From NCBI GenBank assembly GCA_942492715.1, contig CALOFW010000017.1, positions 542,852 through 606,851 of the forward strand: a DNA stretch of 64,000 nucleotides. The letters are read 5' to 3'. The notes under the pieces were generated by a model. That model worked only from the letters and a program-made list of their open reading frames with translations. It searched no databases and was not told the origin of the DNA. This DNA is from Sva-07 sp942492715. GTDB taxonomy: Bacteria; Actinomycetota; Acidimicrobiia; Acidimicrobiales; Ilumatobacteraceae. The translations under genes were made by a program, and so were the position numbers. Positions 32,760-43,387 of the stretch are shown here, piece by piece. How positions within the stretch are numbered: position 1 is the first letter of the stretch; each line of letters starts with the position of its first letter.

Positions 32760-35700
32760 GCGCGGGCGGCGTCGGTCGAGCAGCTCGTCGGTGCACACCA
32801 GGTAGGCGAGGCACCTCGCCCGGCTGATCGCCACGTTCAGCCGGTTCTTCGAGAACAGGAAGTCGGCGGTGCGGGGCATGAACTCCGACGACGACGTCGT
32901 CATCGAGAACAGCACCACCGCGGCCTCCTGACCCTGGAACTTGTCGACCGTGCCGACCTCGACACCCCTCGTCGCCGGGTTCGCCCGCAACGCCTCGGTC
33001 GATGCAGCGGCGCTGGTCGTTGTACGGGGCGACCACCATGAAGTCGTCCATCGTCAGCGGACGAGTGACGCCGTGCTGATCGGTCCACGGCTGGCCGAGC
33101 AACTCCTCGACCTTCGCGACGACGATCGCCGCCTCCTCCGGTGACTCGGTCGAGCGGCCCTTGTGTTCGGCGCGCAGCCAGCGCAGTCCCGTCTCGCCGG
33201 CCGCCGACTGGCCGACGCACGACTCGTGGCTGTGCAGCTTGCCGCCGTACATCACCTCGGAGATGAACTCGCACACGTCGGGATGCATCCGCCACGTCGT
33301 CTCCAACAGCACGCCACGATCGGGCGGCACCGTCAGCTCGCCGTCGCCCGAGCAGATGCTCGAGCGCACTCGCACCGGCACCGCCCGGATGGCTCGCCTG
33401 CGACACCTGCGGCAACTGCTGCGGATCGCCGAGCAGGATCACGTTGGTCGCCGAGATCGTCGCCGCCAACGTGTCGGCCAGGCCGAGCTGGCCCGCCTCG
33501 TCGACCACCAGCACGTCGACCGGGTTCTCGCGCATCGGCTTGCTGGCGAACAGCCACGTCGTGCCGGCGACCACGTTGAAGTCGCCCCGAGCCACGTTGG
33601 CGTTGTCGTCGACGTACCGGATGCCGTCGACCGAACCGGCCTTCGCCTTGCGGACCGCCCGCAGGTTGCCGGAGTCGCCCTCCTCGGCGAACCGGTCGAC
33701 CACGGCCTGCATCAGGTTGTCGATCGCCGCGTGGCTCATCGCCGTCACGCCCACCCGCAGGCCGGCGTTCACGAGCGTGCGGATCATGTGCGCACCGGTG
33801 TACGTCTTGCCCGTGCCCGGCGGCCCCTGGATCGGCACGTAGCTCCGGTCGAGTCCGGTCGCCCACGCACAGATCGCGGGCACGTCGCCGACGAACACGC
33901 CGCCATCGGCGGGACCACGGCCCGGCTGGAACGCGGGGAGGTCGCGGCGCAGCATCGCGTGGCCGACCCGGTCGGCGCGGCCCGCCAACATCTCGTCGGC
34001 CAGCTCCTCGAGCGCCGTCAGCTTCGCCCCCTCGTGGAACCACTCGTAGTGGACGAGCGACGACGGGTACACGCCCTTCTCCTCGGCGTCGCCGTCCCAC
34101 GTGACCGCCAGCTCACCGGCATCGGCATCGATCTCCGTCACGGTGAAGAACACCCACTCCTGCTCGTTGACCGCGACGATCAGCTTCGAGCCCTTCTCGA
34201 TGTCGACGTCGATCGGCTGCGGCGGGAACGTGAAGCGCGCCCACGGCCACTTCAACTTCTTGCCCGTCTTCGCACTGATCTGGTCCTTCAAGCCCGCGGA
34301 ACGTCAGCCGGGTGATCGCCGACAGCGACTCGAACTGGTCGGCCTCGTCCGCGATCGACAGGCGATACGCGTCGGCGCTGACCACCTGACGCTCGCGGCG
34401 CCAGTAGCCGAGCAGGTCACCCATCAGGTGCTCGACCGTGCCGGGCCCGAACGCGTGGAGCGCCTCGATGCGGGCGTCGAGTTCGGCGTCGGGCTCCTCG
34501 CGCCCGAGCACCGCCGCCCGCCACGGGACGTCGGCGGGACGTTGCGTCACCAGCCAGTCGCGCAGGGCCCGGGTGGCGCGCACGTCGTCCTCGTTGTAGG
34601 CGGCGATCCGGTCGAGGCTGCGCCTCGGCCGTCGCCTTCGACGCCATCCACCGCTCGTACTCGACGACCGCGCCGGCGCCCTTGTCGATCTCGTGGCCGC
34701 GCTCGTAGTCGGTGAGCCGCTCGATGTGCTTGAGGCCGTAGCCCTCGACGCCGACCTGCATCGCCCCCTTCACGATCGGCAGCAGGTCGACGAACTGGCC
34801 GGTGGTGATCAGCTGTTCGAGCGCGAGTTCGGCGACGCCGTGCTCCTTCACCAGCCGCTCGAGCGACGACCGCTCGGTGTGGTTGTAGTGGTACACGTGC
34901 ATGTCCGGGAACTGCACCCGGCGGGCGGCGAGGTGATCGATCAGCGCCTTCGTGGCGTCGGCCTCCTCGGCCTTGTCGTGCGCCCAGAACGCCTTGAACT
35001 CCCACTCGCCCGCGGGCGAGCGCTCGATGAGGCCGAACAGGAAGAACAGCTCGGCGTCGGCGTGCCAGAACGGGTGGCCCTCGAAGTCGAGGAACACGTC
35101 GCCGTCGTCGGGCGCCGGCAGCGCGGCGAACCCGATCGGGTCGGGCGCGTCGAGGTCGTCGTCGAGCGGGGCGTGGTCGGTGTGTCGACGGCGGGGCGAG
35201 CAGCTCGAACGGCGGCTTCTCGTCGGGTGCGTTGCGGGCCTGCACCTGGAGGCGGGCCTGGCGGACGAACGTGACCTGGCGCGCCTGGTCGAGATCGGCG
35301 ACCTCACGGTCGAGCTCGGCCAGCGCGGCGATCGTCGTCACGCCGTCTTGCTGCAGCGTGAGGCGGTCGGCGGTGCGGACACCGGCCACGTGCACGAGCG
35401 AATCGGCGGTCCGCCATTCGGTGTCGCACACCAGCTCGAACTCGCAGAACTGGCAGTGGTCGCACGGCTTGGGCCGGGTGTCGGTCGGCGCATCGTCGGT
35501 CGAGCAGCGTCGCGAGCTGGCCTGCGCAGGCGACGCCAGTACGGCGAGCACGTCGGCGACCCGGACCGTCTCGGACGACCCGACCCCAGCTCGATGTGCA
35601 CGAACTCGGGCAGCACGCCGGTGCTCGCCTCGATCGCCTCGGCGTAGAAGCACAGCTGCAGCACGTGGCCGGGCTTGGCCTCCTTGCGGGCGAGCTTGGC

Positions 35701-36077
35701 GTCGATCGGCTCGTAGGTGAACGTGCCGGTGTCGGGGTCGTCGACCCGGCGCAGGAAGTCGGCGATGCCCCGGATGCCCTCGTGCACGAACGGCATCTGG
35801 AACACGACGTCGTGACCCTCGGCCAGCACGTCGCCGACCCGGTCGACCCACTGCTGGAACGACTCGCCGTTCGCCTTGTCCTGCTCCGGCACCTCGAACA
35901 CCGACAGCCCCTCGTCCCGATAGCGCTCGAGCACCGCCTGCTCGTGTTCGAGGCCCTTGTCGAGCAGCATCTGGGCCATCTCGCCGAACGGACTCGCGGC
36001 TCGACCGTGCGGGTGCCGGCCTCGACCTCGTGCTTCAACGTGAGGAAGTGCGCGCAGTCGAGCCACGCCGTGATCTT
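32760..36077 (-). pseudogene. TM0106-type RecB-like nuclease / superfamily I helicase, about seven frameshifts
   Basis: Pieces in all three frames make one protein of about 1,100 aa. N-terminal RecB-like part: ITAWLDCAHFLTLKHEVEAG, EQAVLERYRDEGLSVFEVP, CDHCQFCEFELVC (Fe-S-type cysteines). An RNase H-like part follows: DVFLDFEGHPFW, HVYHYNHTE. The helicase part has GPPGTGKTYTGAHMI (I), DVLVVDEAGQLG (II), ILLGDPQQLPQV (III), VGTVDKFQGQEAAVVLFSMT (V) and RLNVAISRAR (VI). Breaks fall near 36000, 35595, 35190, 34620, 34295, 33395 and 33005. Both ends are cut at junctions with neighbouring genes. All motifs are preserved, so the indels are recent or errors. Confidence 0.8.
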
Positions 36078-36897
36078 CGAAGGGGACGTCCATCGAGATC
36101 TCGGCGACGTGACAGAAGACGACATCCGTGCGGCGCACGAGCGCGATCTCGAAGTCCAGGGCGAGCACGGCGTGCGCTTTCTCACGTTCTGGTTCAACGA
36201 ACCCGACGGTCACGCCTTCTGCCTGGTCGAGGCTCCCGACAAGGAGTCCGCGATCGCATGCCACAAGGCATCGCACGGCCTCGTACCTCACGACATGATC
36301 CAGGTCGACCGACCGACGATCAGCCAGTTCATGGGCGACTGGGAGGCGAACGTGCCCGACATCGCACGCATCGCCGGTCCCGGATCGAGCCTCGATTCGG
36401 GGCTACGGGCCATCATGTTCACCGACCTCGAGGGATCGACCGCCGTGAGCAGCCGCGAAGGCGACGGCCGGGCTCTCGAGGTGATCGAACGTCACGACTC
36501 GATCGTGCGCACCGCGCTCGCCACTGCGGGCGGGCGTGAGGTGAAGCACACCGGCGACGGCATCCTCGCCTGCTTCAACCACATCAGCCGAGCCGTCGAC
36601 TGCTCGGTCGAGATCCAGCGGGCGTTCGGCGACCTCGGCGACGATCGGCCCGGTGGTCGGGTGCGGATCGGTCTCAGCGCCGGCGAGCCCGTCGACCGCG
36701 ACGACGACCTGTACGGCGCGGTCGTGAACCTCGCCGCTCGCATCTGCGGACACGCCGAGCCGGGCCAGATCCTCGTGTCGGCGGCGGTGAAGGAACTGGC
36801 GATCGGCAAGTCGTTGGGCTTCATCGATCGCGGCCCGATCGCCCTCAAGGGGTTCGACGATCCGGTACGGCTCTATCAGATCGGCACGATCGCCTGA
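36070..36897 (+). CDS. DUF4242 domain fused to class III adenylate/guanylate cyclase
   Basis: 275 aa from GTG 36070. Residues 5-90 match DUF4242 (DVHRDLGDVTEDDIRAAHER, HGVRFLTFWFNEPDGHAFCL, HGLVPHDMIQV). From about 115 comes the cyclase: RAIMFTDLEGSTAVSSREGD, REVKHTGDGILACFNHISRA, RVRIGLSAGEPV, GAVVNLAARICGHAEPGQIL. The two metal-binding Asp (F-T-D and T-G-D-G) are present. It makes a cyclic nucleotide, perhaps gated by the DUF4242 sensor. The first 5-6 residues of DUF4242 look lost at the junction with the nuclease-helicase. Confidence 0.85.
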   Translation: MIFEGDVHRDLGDVTEDDIRAAHERDLEVQGEHGVRFLTFWFNEPDGHAFCLVEAPDKESAIACHKASHGLVPHDMIQVDRPTISQFMGDWEANVPDIARIAGPGSSLDSGLRAIMFTDLEGSTAVSSREGDGRALEVIERHDSIVRTALATAGGREVKHTGDGILACFNHISRAVDCSVEIQRAFGDLGDDRPGGRVRIGLSAGEPVDRDDDLYGAVVNLAARICGHAEPGQILVSAAVKELAIGKSLGFIDRGPIALKGFDDPVRLYQIGTIA

Positions 36898-37796
36898 CAC
36901 CGCCCGACGGGCCTCGACGTCGTCGACCGAACGAGTGACGGGCGCGACCTACTGCGCGTCGGTGCGTGGCGTGGCGCCTCCGGGATGCGGATCGCGGTCA
37001 GCTGTGTCGATTGCATCACGAGACGATCCTCGCTGTCCCACGCTTCGCAGATCTCGTCGGCGTAGCCGTCGTGGATCACCTGCACGCGGAACCGCAGCCG
37101 CAACGGACCGGGCGCCGGCACCGCGCGGTTGTACACCGTGATCGCCAGCGTCGGCACCCACCCCGTCTGCACCACGCCGAACGTCGCCGGCGGCATCACG
37201 TCCGACGCGTAGAGCAGCCCAACAGAGTCGAATGCGTCGTCGACTTCGTCACGCAGGTACGCCCGGAACTCGCCGCCACCGACCGCCGACGGGCCGTCGG
37301 GCGTCATCGTGAAACCGGCGTCAGGGTCGAATTGCAGCGAGATGCCACGCTCACCGGCCATCGGCGACGGCTCCAAGTCGTCGTGTGCGGGGAACGGGCA
37401 CGGAGCGATCTCGCCCCAGAACGGCGCGGTCCCCTCGTGCAGCGTCCCGAGTGTGAACTGAGCACGCACACCCCGAACGCCGTCGACGCCGATCATCGCG
37501 TTGACCTGGCTGGCGGTCTTGCCGACCCGGTCGATCTCGGTGACGATCTGCGCCGGGCCGAGGTCGGGCGACGACAGGAACTGCGCCGACGCCGAGATGA
37601 CGTGCTCATGCGTGGAGCCGGCCTCCCGGGCGGCGTCGAGCGCGGCCCGGCCGAGACAGGCGAGCATGTAGCCACCGTTCGGCTTGGAGCCCATGATCGC
37701 GTACTCGTTCACGAGCTCGACGTCGTACTGGTTGCGCCCGGCAGCGTCGTGGCCGCGCCGAACGATCGAAGTGGCCGCGTCGAAGGTGGTGGTCAT
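36876..37796 (-). CDS. Acyl-CoA thioesterase family protein (TesB/4HBT-like)
   Basis: 306 aa. The N-terminal hot-dog domain includes YDVELVNEYAIMGSKPNGGY, MLACLGRAALDAAREAG, then HVISASAQFLSSPDLGPAQI. A second hot-dog half follows: FTMTPDGPSAVGGGEFRAYL, SDVMPPATFGVVQTGWVPTL, PLRLRFRVQVIHDGYADEIC. It probably hydrolyses acyl-CoA. ATG 37796 fits the homology; the long upstream frame is spurious. The C-terminus overlaps the cyclase 3' end by 22 bases and its last 25 residues may be read-on. Confidence 0.82.
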   Translation of the reverse strand: MTTTFDAATSIVRRGHDAAGRNQYDVELVNEYAIMGSKPNGGYMLACLGRAALDAAREAGSTHEHVISASAQFLSSPDLGPAQIVTEIDRVGKTASQVNAMIGVDGVRGVRAQFTLGTLHEGTAPFWGEIAPCPFPAHDDLEPSPMAGERGISLQFDPDAGFTMTPDGPSAVGGGEFRAYLRDEVDDAFDSVGLLYASDVMPPATFGVVQTGWVPTLAITVYNRAVPAPGPLRLRFRVQVIHDGYADEICEAWDSEDRLVMQSTQLTAIRIPEAPRHAPTRSRSRPSLVRSTTSRPVGRCQAIVPI

Positions 37797-37941
37797 CGGA
37801 ATCCTCGGGGGTGGGGGCTGTGCGATCGTACGCCGCAGTGCGACGAACGCCCGAGGGTAGCGACGCGACGCACCACCCGAATCCTCACGCAAAGGCGGTG
37901 AGGAAAAAGGAGCAGATGCTGGGGCCGCGCTGTTCGACGTC

Positions 37942-39518
37942 CTACCGATTCGAGGGTCGCAACAGCTTGCCGGTGGCGTTGCGGGGGAGCTCGTCGACGA
38001 AGGTGACGTCGCGGGGCACCTTGTGCCGAGCAAGGCGGGCGGCGATGAACGATCGGATCCCGTCGGCGTCGACCGACCCGCCAGGCCCGAGCACCACGAA
38101 GACCGCCAGTCGTTGCCCGAACTCGTCGTCGGCAACGCCGACCGCCATGGCGTCGACCACATCGGGGTGTGACAGCAGGATCTCTTCGACCTCGAGCGGG
38201 AAGACGTTCTCGCCGCCGCTGACGATCATGTCGTCGGCGCGCCCGGTCACGAACAGCCTGCCCTCGGCGTCGAAGTGCCCCACATCGCCCGACGACATCA
38301 GCCCGCGGATACGATCCTTCGTGCCACCTCCGGTGTACTCGGTGAACTGCCCGTCACTGCCGACGATGATCAGGCCGGTCTCGCCCTGCGCGACGGGTTC
38401 ACCCCAGTCGTCGACCACCTCGACCACCGTGCCCGGGATGACCCGGCCGGCGGTTCCGGGTGCGGCGCGCAGATCCTCCGGAGTCGCGAGCGTCGCCTGG
38501 CCGACCTCGGTCGAGCCGTAGAGGTTGTACAGGTTGTCGCCGAATCGATCCATCCACACCGTCGCCACCGCAGCCGGCAGGGCCGAGCCGCTGCAGGCGA
38601 CGATCCGCAGCGACGACAGGTCGCGGTCGTTCGTGTCGTCGGCGAGGATCCGCTGCAGCATCACCGGCACGACAGCGAGCACCTGCGCTCGCTCGGCGGC
38701 GACCGCGTCGAGCGTCTCGCCCACGTCGAATCGGCGAACCAGCACAACCGTCGATGCCGTGGCTGCGGCGATCGTCAGCTGAGCGAGCCCCCACGCGTGG
38801 AACAGCGGCGTGGGGATCACGGCGACGTCGCCGGCCCGATACGGAATGCGTTCGAGGACCCCGAGCGCCGACGACAGCCCGGCGGGCCGACCCGAGCGAC
38901 GCGCACCCTTGGGAGTGCCGGTCGTCCCCGACGTCAACAGCACCGGAGCAATCGGGAGGCTCGGCAGGAGCGGTCGGGACGATCCCATCGCGCGGACGTC
39001 GTCGATCGACCGGTGCGATCCCGATGTCGAGCCGGGGTCGCCGTCGGCCACCACCACGTGACCGTCGAATCACGAGGCCTCGACCACCGAGACCAGGTCG
39101 CTGTCGACCACCACCACACCGACACCGTCGGCACCGGGCGCAGCACCTCGCCCAGCTGCGGGGCGGCGAAACCGGTGTTCAGGTACACGCACGCCAGACC
39201 CGCCTTCGCCGCGGCGATCGACACGTCGACGAAGTCGCGGTGGTTCGCGCACAGCACGCCGAGATGATCACCACCGGCCAGGTCGAGCGACCGCAATCCC
39301 TGCGCCAGCGCCGACGAGCTCCGGTCGAGCTCGCCGAACGACACCGTGCCGCGATGATCGACGATCGCCGCGCGCGTGCGATGCCGCACCGCCGCAGCCG
39401 CGTAGAGCGCGGCGAGGCTCGGCCCCCATCGGGTCAGCGCGGCGGTGGTCGCCGCCATCTGCCGCGGGTCGAGCCAGCCGAGCCGGCGGGCGAGTCGCAC
39501 ACTGTCAGTAACGGCCAC
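37942..39518 (-). pseudogene. Acyl-CoA synthetase (AMP-forming), two frameshifts
   Basis: The N-terminal frame from ATG 39518 reads RHRTRAAIVDHRGTVSFGEL, LGVLCANHRDFVDVSIAAAK, AGLACVYLNTGFAAPQLGEV. Between about 39120 and 39060 the frame changes twice (VGVVVVDSDLVSVVEA lies in a third frame). The rest is continuous: LLTSGTTGTPKGARRSGRPA (P-loop), LYNLYGSTEVGQATLA, LMSSGDVGHFDAEGRLFVTG, RNATGKLLRPSNR with the C-terminal lysine. Joined length is about 525 aa. It activates an organic acid, probably a fatty acid. It may be intact if the two indels are errors. Confidence 0.8.
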
Positions 39519-39718
39519 GACACCAGACTCTCCGGTAGGGGCTGCGTTCCACGAACTCGACGGCCGAGTCTCGACAAGCCACTGGGCGGCACGAAGACGT
39601 GACGATCGAACGCTGACGGTCGAGACCGTCGTGGATCACCTGCACACGGACGGCAACTTGGGACATTCGCCCCTAAGTGATTGATTCCGCAACTTCCAGA
39701 CTGGGAGCAAGACAGAGT

Positions 39719-39736
39719 TCGTGAATCAATTCACGA
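39719..39736. promoter_or_regulatory. Palindrome upstream of membrane protein gene
   Basis: TCGTGAAT and ATTCACGA form an 8-bp inverted repeat around CA, 30 bases before the ATG at 39767. The surrounding 100 bases are less GC-rich than the rest of the window, as expected of a promoter. It could be an operator. Confidence 0.45.
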
Positions 39737-39766
39737 GCTGATTGGAGCCCATTGAAAGGGGTCATC

Positions 39767-40534
39767 ATGTTCAAGAAGCCACTGGGATTGCTCGGAATCT
39801 TCCTGGTCGTCGTCGGCATCGGCTACTTCGTCGGCGCCGGCGTTGCCTACAGCAAGGTGCAAGGCGGCTACGGCTCGCTGCAATCGTTCAGCGAAGCGCA
39901 GAACGTCACACTCAGCTACAACGACGAGGGCCAACTCGTCGACCGCGGCACCGTCGAAGGCGCAGAGGCCATCATGGTCCTGCTGAAGGACGACTGGAAC
40001 TTCCCCGTCGTCGACGGTGACATGGACCCGAACGACCCACTCGTCAACACGGCGTCGGAGTACATGTACCAGATGGCCACGATCGCCCACCACACCCTGG
40101 AGGGCACACAGATCATCGTCCTGACCGCTGACGACATCGCCGCCGGCATCGAATCGGAACAGCTCGACGCCGACGGCACCTACAACGGCGTCGTCGCCGC
40201 CTACCAAGGTGACGTCCTCGAGCCCGGAAGCTACGAAGTGCCCGTCGACGGGCGCTACTGGACCGGCTTCGCACGGACCGACATCCTCGACGGCCCAGCA
40301 CGCGACGGCGCCTGGAGCGGCACCGCCCACGCACTCGTCGCCGAGCTCGGCGTCGGCGCTGCGACGCACAGCACCCTGCAACTCGCACTCGGAGTTGCCG
40401 CTCTGCTCGCCGGCCTCGGTGTGGTCTCGACCGTGATGGGCGTTGCCTTCATCTGGCACACCCGGATCAACATGAAGCAGGACGAGGACGCCGACACCGC
40501 AACAGCAGACGAGCCAGCACTCGCCAGCGCCTGA
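39767..40534 (+). CDS. Membrane protein with extracytoplasmic domain (LigA-misnamed family)
   Basis: 255 aa. ATG 39767 follows AAAGGGG at 6 bases. One N-terminal span (LGLLGIFLVVVGIGYFVGAG, about 6-25), an exported domain of about 170 residues, and a C-terminal span (LAAGLGVVSTVMGVAFIWHT-like, about 210-235). Similar proteins are often labelled aromatic ring-opening dioxygenase LigA in databases, for which nothing here gives support. Motifs such as DRGTVEGAEAIM and HSTLQLALG look conserved. The function is unknown. Confidence 0.75.
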   Translation: MFKKPLGLLGIFLVVVGIGYFVGAGVAYSKVQGGYGSLQSFSEAQNVTLSYNDEGQLVDRGTVEGAEAIMVLLKDDWNFPVVDGDMDPNDPLVNTASEYMYQMATIAHHTLEGTQIIVLTADDIAAGIESEQLDADGTYNGVVAAYQGDVLEPGSYEVPVDGRYWTGFARTDILDGPARDGAWSGTAHALVAELGVGAATHSTLQLALGVAALLAGLGVVSTVMGVAFIWHTRINMKQDEDADTATADEPALASA

Positions 40535-40645
40535 CCACAACCGCGCCACCCAAACCCACGCAAACACCCAAAAGGCGGGCCTCTCCGGAGGGGGCCGCGT
40601 CTCCGGGCGCAGCGAGGAAGCTGTTGACAGGAGACCTGCGCTGTC

Positions 40646-41163
40646 ATGACGACGAGGCCAACAACCGAGCTGTCACGAACCCACTACCTCGGGATGCAGC
40701 TCGCGACGCTGGGCGCAGGCATCGGCGCACTCGTCATGGCCCACACCATCACCCGGCGCATGAACGACGCCGTGACCGGCGCAACGACCACCACGATGAT
40801 CGTGTTGCTGCTGGTGGTCCCGCTCGCACTGGCCGCTCTGGCCCGATCAACCTTCGTGATCGTGACCTCGGGGCACTCCGGCGCGTACGGCGTCTTTCGC
40901 CCCGTCACCTCTTCAGCTCGGGCGCACTGCTGCTCGTCGTCGGCACGACCATCGCCGCGGCGATGGTTGTCCACGACCCATTCGACAAGCTGTTCGCGCA
41001 CGGCCGGATCACCGGAGAGGACATCGTCGACGTCGGCATGGTCACCGCCGCGCTGAGCTGCCTGGTCGGCGCCGGTGTCGCGCTCGCCGGCGCATGGGAT
41101 CGGATGCACGCCGAACGCCACTGGCACCGATCGCTGCACCTGCACGGCCGGCGCCAGACCTGA
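40646..41163 (+). pseudogene. Small integral membrane protein, one frameshift
   Basis: ATG 40646 opens MTTRPTTELSRTHYLGMQLA with spans near 14-32 and 48-68. After VIVTSGHSGAYGVFRP the frame changes near 40905 to HLFSSGALLLVVGTTIAAAM, then GMVTAALSCLVGAGVALAGA, giving two more spans and a basic tail. Four spans and about 172 aa in total. No family is recognised. It lies behind the membrane protein at 39767 with a 111-base gap. Confidence 0.6.
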
Positions 41164-41218
41164 CCCGGGCCCCGCACAACGGCATCCCCTCTCGCTGAGC
41201 GCCGTCTTGCGGTCGACG

Positions 41219-42146
41219 TCACGTCGGGCACGTGACGACCGCTGTTCCCTCGACTTCCTCATTCAGATTCGGATCGCTGTCGGACGTGTGCTCGAAGGTC
41301 CCCGTGTACGTCACTGTCGACCCGTCGAACGAGAGCCCGTCGGCCGATCCACTCCCCGTCGAGATCACGCTGGACCACCGATCGTCACCGTCGTTCATGT
41401 GCACGCCGCCGATGACGCCATCACCGTCGGGCCGCACGTCGAACTGCAGTTGCCGATCCTCGGTGGCGAGGTAGTTGATCGTGATGTCGACCGAGTCGGG
41501 CGCGGCCACCTGACAGGTCTGGCTGTCGGCCTCGAACAGCCGGAACGCGAAGGTGTCGCCGCCGACCTCGAGCGTGGCTGGTTCGCTGCCGCAGTTGACG
41601 GCCACGGTGACCTCCACCGTCGGTGTGTCCATGTCGCCATCGGACAGAGCGATCCGGTCCTGGCGCTGGGCGGTGCCCACGTAGCTGAGCGTCTGGGCGT
41701 CCTGGTCGATGCCGAGCTCGCCGTCGAACGGCTGGGCGCTGTACTGGATCCAACTGTCGGCGTCGCCTTCGTCGGAGTCAGCCGTGAACCGACCGATCCA
41801 GCCGTCGTTCGTCGGATCGGCGGTCAGGGTCATCGTGCCGAACTCGCTGTTGACCTCGAGTGCGATCCGCTAGTCGGACACGGTCCACCTGGAACGCGCC
41901 GCTCCGCTCGTTGGCGGTGTGGTCGGGACATGCCCGTCGACGGTGACCACGGCGTGACCCGGTTCGGCGAATACGGTGACGGGCCCTGCGGCAAGCGCTC
42001 CGGGAACTGCCGCCACTTCTCCCAGGTCGTCGTCACCGCCGGTCACGTCGTCGACGTCGAGGCCACCGCCGCCGCATCCCCGCCTGGAGTGCGGCCGAAA
42101 CCACGATGGCCAGTACCGCCGATGCGCCCGCTCGAGTGCGTTGCAT
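41219..42146 (-). pseudogene. Secreted lipoprotein, at least two frameshifts
   Basis: ATG 42146 follows AGAGGGGG. MQRTRAGASAVLAIVVSAAL, then QAG runs into a different frame that supplies C-G-G-G-G-L-D-V-D-D, forming a lipobox with Cys near 24. PVTVFAEPGHAVVTVDGHVP follows. A further change near 41880 leads into ALEVNSEFGTMTLTADPTND and the long final frame, 204 aa, with SSVISTGSGSADGLSFDGST, then EEVEGTAVVTCPT. It is predicted as a cell-surface lipoprotein with beta-rich repeats. No family is named. Confidence 0.6.
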
Positions 42147-42288
42147 TGGAACCCCCTCTGCCCCTGGTCGGAGCGTGCCCCACCTGCGACCGTACCGACC
42201 ACGCCTCGTCCGGTCAATCGTCGTTCTGTCGACGGCGGTCCGGTCGGCGGCTGCGTTCGACCTCGGCGAGGTCCCATAGCCTCGCCCC

Positions 42289-43262
42289 ATGAGGATCGTC
42301 GTGGTCGGTGCCGGAGCAGTCGGCGGGGTCGTCGCCGCCAACCTCGCAATGGCGGGCACGTCGGTCGTGGCCGTCGCCCGCGGCGAGCACGCGCGGGTGA
42401 TGCGCGAGTCGGGGCTGCGCTACGAGTCGCCCACCGGCACCAGGACCGTCGAGCTGCCCGTCGTCACGTCGGTCGGCGAGATCGACATCACCGACGACGA
42501 CGTGTTCATGCTCGGCGTCAAGGGCCAGGACACCGTCGGCGTGCTCAACGACCTCCGCACCGCCGGCGTGACCGACCAACCGATCGTGTGCATGCAGAAC
42601 GGCGTGGAGAACGAACGCCAAGCGCTCCGGCTGTTCCCCAACGTGTACGGCATGGTCGTCATGCTCCCCGCTGACCACCTCGCCCCCGGCGTCGTGCGCG
42701 TCTGGACCGCGCCGAGCTCCGGACTCCTCGACGTCGGCCGTTACCCGCACGGCATCGACGACCTCAGCGTGCAGCTCGCCGCCACGCTCGAAGCCGCCAC
42801 GTTCGGCTCGATCCCCCGCGACGACATCATGAGCTGGAAGTACCGCAAGCTCCTGATGAACCTCAACAACGCGGTCGAAGCGGTGTGCGGCCGCTCAGGT
42901 TTCGCGGGACCCCTCGGCGAGATGGTCCGAACTGAAGGCGACGCGGTGCTCGCCGCAGCGGGAATCACCGTGGTCAGCGCCGAGGACGATCAGGCCCGTC
43001 GCGGCAACGCCCTCCAGATCCAGCCGGTCGGCGACCAGCAGCGCCGTGCTGGAGGATCGACGTGGCAGAGCCTGCAGCGGGCAGCGGCACGATCGAGACC
43101 GACTACCTCACCGGCGAGATCGTGCTGCTCGGCCGACTCCACGGCGTGCCGACCCCGGCCAACCGCGCCCTCCAGGACCTCGCCGCCGAGATGGCCCGCA
43201 CCGGCGAACCGCCCGCCTCTCGCAGCGTCGACGACGTGCTTCGAGCCATCGACGCCACCTGA
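42289..43262 (+). pseudogene. 2-dehydropantoate 2-reductase family, one frameshift
   Basis: ATG 42289: MRIVVVGAGAVGGVVAANLA (Rossmann motif), VFMLGVKGQDTVGVLNDLRT, IVCMQNGVENERQALRLFPN, SWKYRKLLMNLNNAVEAVCG with the catalytic Lys and Asn. Near 43030 the frame changes and the end reads TDYLTGEIVLLGRLHGVPTP, then NRALQDLAAEM, the normal ketopantoate reductase C-terminus with the E-I and P-x-N contacts. It reduces ketopantoate for CoA synthesis, or a related keto acid. One or two indels explain the break. Confidence 0.8.
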
Positions 43263-43283
43263 CGCTCCGGCCCCCCGGCGACG

Positions 43284-43346
43284 TTCCAACGATCAGTGCC
43301 GCCTGCGTTCCGGTTTCCGGCACAGACGACGCACAGATCGTTGGAA
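43284..43346. terminator. Long hairpin between convergent genes
   Basis: TTCCAACGATC at 43284-43294 pairs perfectly with GATCGTTGGAA at 43336-43346 (11 bp). An inner stem GTGCCG / CGGCAC (43296-43301 with 43318-43323) sits inside, with a one-sided 12-base bulge. It lies between the ends of the reductase and the esterase, so it fits a bidirectional terminator. Confidence 0.6.
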
Positions 43347-43387
43347 GCACACGCGTCCGCTGGCGCGTGCCCGCACCCGGAGCGGCA

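Noticed and set aside
33161..34315. 384-codon plus-strand frame
   Set aside because: Antisense to the nuclease-helicase, whose conserved motifs lie on the minus strand.
39767..40534. Aromatic ring-opening dioxygenase function
   Set aside because: Similar proteins carry this label, but two membrane spans and lack of metal-binding motifs argue against it.
40535..40645. Possible hairpin GGCCTCTCCGGAGGGGGCC as a terminator
   Set aside because: Pairing is imperfect with mismatches and no clear loop; too weak to list.
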